A stretch of DNA of 8,826 nt, from NCBI GenBank assembly GCA_025449515.1, contig JANWJI010000180.1, forward strand, positions 1 to 8,826. Direction: 5' to 3'. Positions 4,368-8,826 of the stretch are shown here, in pieces. The number at the start of each line of letters is the position of its first letter. The stretch's first letter is position 1. The notes beneath the pieces are model-generated. The model searched no databases and was not told where the DNA came from. It was given only the letters and a program-made list of their open reading frames with translations. Origin of the DNA: Nitrososphaeraceae archaeon (GTDB taxonomy: Archaea > Thermoproteota > Nitrososphaeria > Nitrososphaerales > Nitrososphaeraceae). The translations under genes were made by a program, and so were the position numbers.

Positions 4368-5702
4368 TTGATATCATATAATTATAAATCTGAAATGGCT
4401 TTAGAGCAAGAAGATAATCCTTTATCACAATTTATGTATAGCCTCAAGGCTCCGGAGACACGTAGACAGTGGCCTCAAAGACTCAAAAGGTTCTTTGACT
4501 TTCTAAAAATTGAAGGCGATTTAGATAACCAGGCAAAATATTTTGTAAATAAAGCGAATCAAGATCCTCAGTGGGCTCAGGAGAGCTTTATTCGATACAT
4601 TTCATTCCAAAATGAGAGGGTAAATGCAGGGGAGATTTCAGCTTCTACGGTCCCCAATTACTTTAAACCCGCCAAATTATTTTGCGAGATGAACGACCTT
4701 GTCTTCAATTGGAACAAGATCAGAAGAGGACTTCCTGTGGCACGACAAGCTGCAAACGACCGGGCGCCCACTGTAGAAGAAATTCAGAAGTTGACTGACT
4801 ATCCTGATAGAAGAATAAAGCCCATCGTTTGTACAATGATTTCATCTGGGATCCGACTAGGCGCTTGGGATTATCTGAGATGGAAGCATGTTATTCCATT
4901 GATAGACGATGATGGGCAGGTCATAGCAGCCAAATTGATCGTGTATGCAGGCGAGCCGGAAGAATATTACTCTTTTATTACGCCGACAGCGTACCGATTG
5001 TTGAAAGAATGGATGGAATTTCGCCATTCTTATGGCGAAGGAATTAGTAAGGAATCTTGGCTTATGCGTGATATATGGCAAACAACTAACGTGGGTTACA
5101 AGTCAAAATTCGGTCTCGCTACCTGTCCTAGGAAGCTTAAGGGTAGTGGAATTAAGAGGTTGTTAGAGCGAGCATTGTGGGAACAGGGACTCCGCCGACC
5201 ACTTGAAAATGGATCTAGGCGTCACGAATGGAAGGCAGCACATGGGTTCAGAAAATTTTACAAGTCAAGAACTGAACAGTCAATGAAACCAATCAATGTG
5301 GAAATTACTATGGGTCACAACATTGGAGTCTCCGCATCATATTATAGGCCTTTGGAGAGGGAAGTTATGCAAGATTACCTAAAGGCAGTGAACGATCTAA
5401 CAATTGATGGTGATACACAGATGCTTCAAAAGCACTTTGCGGACTTGGAAGAAAAGAGTAGGGATAGTGAATATATCTTTAAAGCCAAATTACAGGAAAG
5501 TAACACAGAGATTCAGACTCTGAAATCTCAAATGACTTCTGTGTTAGAGGTACTAAAACTAGCCAAATCAAAGGACGGGAGACTCGCTAAGGATAGGACT
5601 ACACTTGACAGTAAACGTAGAATAGCCTTCAGTTATGTGGATGATGATGACCAGATCGTAGATATCAAAATTCCAATCGATTCAGTCGAGGTTGAGAATT
5701 AA
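4368..5702 (+). CDS. Tyrosine recombinase / integrase
   Basis: This is a site-specific recombinase that inserts and excises DNA at the adjacent tRNA-Arg gene. The first 125 residues resemble a SAM-like core-binding domain, with helices around 20-48 and 70-108. The catalytic domain shows SGIRLGAWDYLRW with Arg163, AAHGFRKFY with His292 and Arg295, TMGHN with His317, and ASYYRP with the nucleophile at Tyr325 or Tyr326. The usual beta-hairpin lysine is not obvious (EPEEYY at 196-201), so that position needs a structural alignment. After the catalytic tyrosine comes a 118-residue tail. It includes a predicted coiled coil (about 353-400), then an acidic-charged end (DDDDQIVDIKIPIDSVEVEN), and may mediate oligomerisation or partner contacts. 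The annotated start is TTG at 4368; ATG at 4395 (435 residues) is as likely, and neither has a Shine-Dalgarno. The gene is intact, unlike SSV-type integrases, which are split on integration. Confidence 0.92.
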   Translation: MISYNYKSEMALEQEDNPLSQFMYSLKAPETRRQWPQRLKRFFDFLKIEGDLDNQAKYFVNKANQDPQWAQESFIRYISFQNERVNAGEISASTVPNYFKPAKLFCEMNDLVFNWNKIRRGLPVARQAANDRAPTVEEIQKLTDYPDRRIKPIVCTMISSGIRLGAWDYLRWKHVIPLIDDDGQVIAAKLIVYAGEPEEYYSFITPTAYRLLKEWMEFRHSYGEGISKESWLMRDIWQTTNVGYKSKFGLATCPRKLKGSGIKRLLERALWEQGLRRPLENGSRRHEWKAAHGFRKFYKSRTEQSMKPINVEITMGHNIGVSASYYRPLEREVMQDYLKAVNDLTIDGDTQMLQKHFADLEEKSRDSEYIFKAKLQESNTEIQTLKSQMTSVLEVLKLAKSKDGRLAKDRTTLDSKRRIAFSYVDDDDQIVDIKIPIDSVEVEN

Positions 5703-6039
5703 AAGCTGGTGGAATTATAGGATCTTCAGATATTCCCAATTAGTTAACGGAGATATTTTGGCCTAGAATGCGGATAAAGAAGGACTTACGTTCAATATAT
5801 TATCATTATCATTTACGTATTTGAAAACAACTGGGACGTCGAATTTTCATTTAAGTAGCACACTGTATATGTAGACTCTCTATAGAATTGATTTGATGCT
5901 TTATTGGATCCAGATGTATGTTCATTACTGCAGGATGTAAACTTGCACTTAAATGTCCTTGCTTTATTAGTTAATATAGCACGGGCATACGCCCTTCAGT
6001 TTCAGCCAAACATACATAAATATCACTATTGATAGACTA
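5703..6039. other. Spacer after the integrase
   Basis: This is a 337-base AT-rich spacer with many stops in all plus frames in its first 180 bases. Its second half contains a 42-codon coding-like frame (5904-6032, listed separately). No tRNA, clear repeat array or terminator was seen. Confidence 0.5.
5904..6032 (+). CDS. Possible small ORF just upstream of the 428-aa gene
   Basis: A 42-codon frame starts at TTG (5904) and ends with TGA at 6030-6032, seven bases before the TTG of the next gene. The peptide begins MDPDVCSLLQDVNLHLNV and continues as an amphipathic or weakly hydrophobic helix (LALLVNIARAYALQF). Its composition looks coding and the tight spacing suggests an operon, but it is short, lacks a Shine-Dalgarno, and could be the tail of a decayed gene whose upstream part is lost (stop at 5889). 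Confidence 0.3.
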   Translation: MDPDVCSLLQDVNLHLNVLALLVNIARAYALQFQPNIHKYHY

Positions 6040-7326
6040 TTGCTGGAAAAATTTTTTGGATTATCGTTAGAGCATTTACTAAATTATTCGAGCGAACGTG
6101 GTTATTTTTTTCATCCAGATCTATTTAACGACCTTCAGGAATTTTGGCTTGTGAATTGCATTTTAAGAGGTAGCAAGATTAGCTTGGAGCAAAAGGTTCT
6201 CGAAATATTATCTCTACATCCTCAAATTACAGATGACCAACTCCTGAAGTGGGCCAATGAGAAAGATGGGCAGTCATGGGGGAGAGTTATTTCGTTGTAT
6301 TCACCTATCTTACATAAGCCTATGATTGTGGGTAGGGAAATTTATCATAATGATGGTTTACCCTACGACGAAAGGTCTGCCTATTCAAATATAGTATTGC
6401 ACAACACCGTCATAATGAGGCAAGATGCAAATAGGCGGGTCGAATTTGAACTATCGTTATTCGGTATAATGTTCGTGCTCACGCTCATTCGCTACAACGA
6501 GGCAGGCAAACTAGAAAATGGGCTGTATTATAACACGTTTTCGTCCGAAGGCTATTTTAAGAAAATAGCTGACAATTACAAGCAAAGACTACCTCTTATT
6601 TTTGGAAAATGGTATTTACTAAAGAAGGTATTGGGATCGTCCATGATAAGCAATTTTGATATTATATTGGAGAGGGAGGTACGCGCTAAACAACTGCAAA
6701 TATCGATTTCCCAAAGAGGTAACAAGGAGTTTTACGAAAGTATCGATAGCTTAAGCAAAAGTACGAGAAATGAAATGATCAAAATTCAATCTGTTGGATT
6801 GGATCAATTATTGAATTATCTAGCTGGAAATATATACCCGACTCCCGACATGACTAAAGTACAACCTCTAATATACAAACTTCTAGACATTTCCGCATTA
6901 TTATCACCACTTGATTACGATCCTGCTTCATATGTCGAAGCCATGAAGGGGATGAATCATACAAGCGGCAAACCACGTATCGACTCAGCGGCACTACAAG
7001 CAGTTGCTAGAGAATATGAATTAGAGGCTATCGAGAAGGCCTTCGCAGATGTAATTTCTTTATATTATTTTTTTAATTTATTATCAGATAGCGATGCCAT
7101 TAATCAACCTCGAAAATACGATCACACAAAAAAAGTATCTGAAGCCATCAATTCACAGATTGACAATTATTACCCCCTTTCTCGTACACAGATCGCGAAT
7201 TTAATTTTCAGCGAAGATGAGGACATTAGAAAATGGCTTTCTGATTGGTTGAAAGATATTTTAAATCACGAACACAATAAAACTTTGGCAATGGGCAAGA
7301 TCCTAGATCAGATAGGTCTTCCTTAG
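6040..7326 (+). CDS. Unrecognised 428-aa protein with possible N-terminal winged helix
   Basis: I cannot assign a known family with confidence. Residues about 44-75 (SLEQKVLEILSLHPQITDDQLLKWANEK) look like the helices of a winged-helix domain, followed by RVISLYSPILHKPMIVGRE, which could form the wing. A hydrophobic core stretch (FELSLFGIMFVLTLIRYNEAG, about 135-155) could be a buried helix or one marginal membrane segment. The C-terminal half is helical and charged, with short Tyr/Leu-rich repeats (SLYYFFNLL, about 341-349) and an acidic EDEDIRKWLSDWLKDIL near the end. There is no Walker, nuclease or methylase signature. The start is TTG at 6040; the frame is open from 5980 with no ATG or GTG upstream, and an A/T tract (about 6013-6026) could be a TATA box. 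Its place behind the integrase suggests element cargo or a regulator, possibly one of the lineage-specific proteins common in ammonia-oxidising archaea. Confidence 0.8.
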   Translation: MLEKFFGLSLEHLLNYSSERGYFFHPDLFNDLQEFWLVNCILRGSKISLEQKVLEILSLHPQITDDQLLKWANEKDGQSWGRVISLYSPILHKPMIVGREIYHNDGLPYDERSAYSNIVLHNTVIMRQDANRRVEFELSLFGIMFVLTLIRYNEAGKLENGLYYNTFSSEGYFKKIADNYKQRLPLIFGKWYLLKKVLGSSMISNFDIILEREVRAKQLQISISQRGNKEFYESIDSLSKSTRNEMIKIQSVGLDQLLNYLAGNIYPTPDMTKVQPLIYKLLDISALLSPLDYDPASYVEAMKGMNHTSGKPRIDSAALQAVAREYELEAIEKAFADVISLYYFFNLLSDSDAINQPRKYDHTKKVSEAINSQIDNYYPLSRTQIANLIFSEDEDIRKWLSDWLKDILNHEHNKTLAMGKILDQIGLP

Positions 7327-7363
7327 ACAAAATTGATTAGTCTTAACGTGGTAAGGCAACATA

Positions 7364-7584
7364 ATGAATCTTTCAAATACCCTTCGAGTATCTAATTGTC
7401 TTCTTTGCCCCAACGAGGTCCATTATCTTGAGCGTTGTGCCGTAGTTTAAGACAGCTAGACTTCAATCCTAACTACATGATCAAATATAATATTAATGCT
7501 GCACAGAAGAGTGGCTATCTACCGATAAGTCTGGAAAAACTAAAGATAGAAAATGCATACTTGTACAACGTGCTGGCTGGATAA
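7364..7584 (+). pseudogene. Possible frame-shifted gene remnant with a Cys-x2-Cys motif
   Basis: Two short coding-like frames abut. The first (ATG 7364 to TAA 7450) reads SNCLLCPNEVHYLERC and resembles half of a zinc-finger knuckle. The second, in another frame (7432-7584, TTG at 7435), reads LRQLDFNPNYMIKY then NAAQKSGYLPISLEKLKIE before a stop. Their overlap near 7435-7450 would suit a single frameshift in a formerly longer gene, but without a homolog this is a guess; both could be chance. The rest of the 7327-7627 spacer shows nothing further. Confidence 0.25.
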
Positions 7585-7618
7585 CAGACTCGTATACACA
7601 TCGGATTATATAGAATAT

Positions 7619-7627
7619 AATATCAAA
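7619..7627 (+). repeat. Target-site duplication, left copy (9 bp)
   Basis: AATATCAAA directly abuts the left inverted repeat of the IS and is identical to 8580-8588. Confidence 0.88.
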
Positions 7628-7645
7628 GGCTATGTAGAAAACATC
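7628..7645 (+). repeat. IS left terminal inverted repeat
   Basis: GGCTATGTAGAAAACATC mirrors the right end with three mismatches in the first 17 bases. It contains the transposase TAG stop (7632-7630 on the minus strand). Confidence 0.85.
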
Positions 7646-8514
7646 ATCAATATTATCAGATTAGTTAGTCTATGCATATTGTAGGTTATACATCTGAATG
7701 ACAATTCCCTGTTTTGAGTTCTTATCAATCTAGACATCAGATGCTCTCCAAATAAGCGTTTCATGACGGACATTATGGTCTCATCTTTGTTTCGTTGATT
7801 GTACAGCAATTTGGAATATCCGCGCTTCATCTGCTTTCAGTATTTGCCATGTGTTCTCCATACCGGTACATGTTCATATTGAGCTGGGATTATACTGAAT
7901 GCATGTAAATCTTCTCTTACCAAAAGGTGATTATCTTCACTATCGTATCCCTTATCAGCTGTAACTACAGATAACGGTAGAATTTCAGCTATTCTTGTTA
8001 CAATGGGCGTAAAATCCATGTTATCGTGTCTTGCAGGAGCTCGTCTTATCTTAATAGTACATATGATTTGTTGTAGTACGTCAGCTCCAATAGATAACTT
8101 GGCATACTTTCTTCTGGTTGCTGTTCGTTCAGTATAGTACTGTGAAGCATGAGTTATCTTGAATCCAGACGAATCTATTCCTACAAAGATATGCTTGGTA
8201 CCACTAATTACAATGAATGACGAAATTATCTTCTCAAGCAACGAATTCTTAATTCTGTCTGTAAACTTTTGTAATGTTGTAAAATGAGGAATACGTGACA
8301 ATTGTAGGTACGATCTAAGGTAATATGCTTCAACCAGCCATTCGACAAACATCCTATAACTCTTACCCTCGTATTGTCTTATTGTGAGCAATACTAAATG
8401 CTGCCATATTGTAAATACATGGTTACTCTTTCTGTGAAGAAACAACGGTATCCTTGAATTTCTTAAAACACGGTGCATAGTATCTGCCAGCCTAACATAT
8501 CTCGATTCTTTCAA
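7630..8514 (-). pseudogene. IS5-family DDE transposase interrupted by one in-frame TGA
   Basis: This is a cut-and-paste transposase with an RNase H-fold DDE domain. Residues 1-90 form the helical N-terminal part (WQHLVLLTIRQYEGKSYRMFVEWL, then RIPHFTTLQKF). The catalytic domain gives Asp114 in VGIDSSGFKI, a beta strand RKYAKLSIGAD, and Asp187 in VVTADKGYDS. The frame then meets TGA at 7839-7837 (codon 226, after RTHGKY). It continues in the same frame with KQMKRGYSKLLYNQR and NKDETIMSVMKRLFGE, which supplies the third catalytic acid (about Glu245), and ends RELSFRCITYNMHRL before TAG at 7632-7630. The two pieces are thus one 294-codon gene with a nonsense codon, most simply CGA (Arg) to TGA. 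The 225-residue product lacks the catalytic Glu and should be inactive. The ATG at 7830-7828 is an internal Met, not a separate gene. Confidence 0.88.
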
Positions 8515-8560
8515 TACCCCTATTGGATCATACGTCTAGAAAGCTCTAACGGTATTCAAA

Positions 8561-8579
8561 ACATGGGTTCTACAGAGCC
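8561..8579 (-). repeat. IS right terminal inverted repeat
   Basis: Read on the minus strand it begins GGCTCTGTAGAACCCATGT, pairing with 7628-7645. It lies 47 bases upstream of the transposase ATG. Confidence 0.85.
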
Positions 8580-8588
8580 AATATCAAA
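8580..8588 (+). repeat. Target-site duplication, right copy (9 bp)
   Basis: AATATCAAA directly follows the right IS end and is identical to 7619-7627. Confidence 0.88.
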
Positions 8589-8663
8589 TCCAGATTATTT
8601 ATATCGGAATAGTCTTCTATTTATGTTATGAAATAAATCGGATTAAAAAGGTTTCTGCAGTGA

Positions 8664-8826
8664 GAGATCAAATGTATAGACGGTGGACTGGCTATAACGA
8701 TAAAATTGCATCTTTATCATGATGCGAGCCTCATGATTCTAATTGCACCCGAGATACCCGGGATAGTTTTCAATTCTGTTATAACTTTCATCAGCTATTG
8801 TAGAGTACATATGGAATACATACCTC
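8664..8826 (+). CDS. Doubtful partial ORF running off the window
   Basis: After TGA at 8661-8663 one plus frame stays open to the window end (54 codons). Possible starts are TTG 8706 and ATG 8733. Its translation includes GGLAITIKLHLYHDASLMILIAP-type hydrophobic and polar alternation. A competing minus frame enters from the right edge, reading FHMYSTIADESYNRIENYPG before a TAG near 8750. Only one, or neither, is real, and the sequence ends before it can be decided. No family is recognised. Confidence 0.2.

Larger units (their letters stand above)
7628..8579 (-). mobile_element. Complete 952-bp IS5-family insertion sequence
   Basis: The element is bounded by imperfect terminal inverted repeats. 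The left is GGCTATGTAGAAAACAT (7628-7644). The right, read on the minus strand, is GGCTCTGTAGAACCCAT (8579-8563), with 14 of 17 bases equal. It is flanked by a perfect 9-bp direct repeat AATATCAAA. It carries one DDE transposase gene on the minus strand that nearly fills it, with the stop codon inside the left repeat. A 9-bp duplication and GGCT-type ends recall the IS903 group of the IS5 family; the archaeal ISH1 group gives 8 bp. Exact group assignment needs a database. Perfect target repeats imply a fairly recent insertion into the mobile region. Confidence 0.9.
4339..8826. mobile_element. Left portion of an integrated mobile element (tRNA-Arg target)
   Basis: Everything after the tRNA fits an integrated element: an intact tyrosine recombinase adjacent to the tRNA, an unrecognised large protein, low coding density with worn frames, and an inserted IS. 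No viral structural gene, replication protein or conjugation gene is visible, so it cannot be called a provirus, plasmid or integrative-mobilisable element. The far boundary lies outside the window or is lost. Confidence 0.6.

Noticed and set aside
4857..5081. Minus-strand 74-codon frame
   Set aside because: Antisense to the integrase catalytic domain.
7630..7830. Separate 66-aa gene
   Set aside because: It is in the same frame as the transposase and continues it after TGA, carrying the third catalytic acid, so it is the 3' part of one broken gene.
7837..7839. TGA read as selenocysteine or programmed readthrough
   Set aside because: No SECIS-like structure was seen and transposases of this family are not selenoproteins; a CGA-to-TGA nonsense change is simpler.
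1..8826. CRISPR array, rRNA, toxin-antitoxin pair
   Set aside because: No regularly spaced direct repeats, no rRNA motifs and no recognisable toxin or antitoxin were seen on either strand.

Overview
The window looks like a chromosomal segment of an ammonia-oxidising archaeon (Nitrososphaerota/Thaumarchaeota). The AT-rich composition fits a low-GC soil lineage such as Nitrosocosmicus-type Nitrososphaerales. This is inferred from archaeal promoter geometry (A/T-rich TATA boxes about 26 nt before start codons with no Shine-Dalgarno), a tRNA gene without an encoded CCA, an archaeal-style tyrosine integrase, and an actinobacterial/archaeal-type inositol-1-phosphate synthase. No 16S rRNA or ammonia-oxidation gene is present, so the taxonomy is tentative.

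Left part (1-3967), host-like. A short hypothetical gene, possibly with a small overlapping upstream partner, reads leftward (96-460). Two overlapping rightward genes follow. The first (575-1720) is a cysteinyl-tRNA-synthetase-like protein that stops where the anticodon-binding part would begin, which is the architecture of the mycothiol enzyme MshC. The second (1704-2489) is a GNAT protein whose N-terminal half looks like a second, worn GNAT fold, which is the architecture of MshD. Facing them is inositol-1-phosphate synthase (2801-3967), which makes the inositol phosphate used both in inositol lipids and as the entry substrate of mycothiol synthesis. Together they suggest an inositol- or cysteine-conjugating pathway resembling that for mycothiol. 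The ligase-like protein has, however, lost the second zinc cysteine and the last KMSKS lysine, so its substrate is uncertain. MshA- and MshB-like enzymes are not in the window.

Middle (3968-4338). A strong, nearly symmetric TATA tract lies before the synthase gene. Next come a stop-free but start-less frame containing a perfect 9-bp hairpin, and then a tRNA-Arg(CCT) gene whose D-loop is about 19 nt too long (intron or insertion).

Right part (4339-8826), probably an integrated mobile element. An intact tyrosine recombinase starts just after the 3' end of the tRNA, the classic arrangement for integration into a tRNA gene. It is followed by a spacer with a possible small ORF, an unrecognised 428-residue protein with a possible winged helix, a worn coding-like stretch, and a complete 952-bp IS5-family insertion sequence (7628-8579) with inverted repeats and a perfect 9-bp target duplication. 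The IS transposase carries one in-frame TGA. The right end of the integrated element and its second att copy are not in the window.
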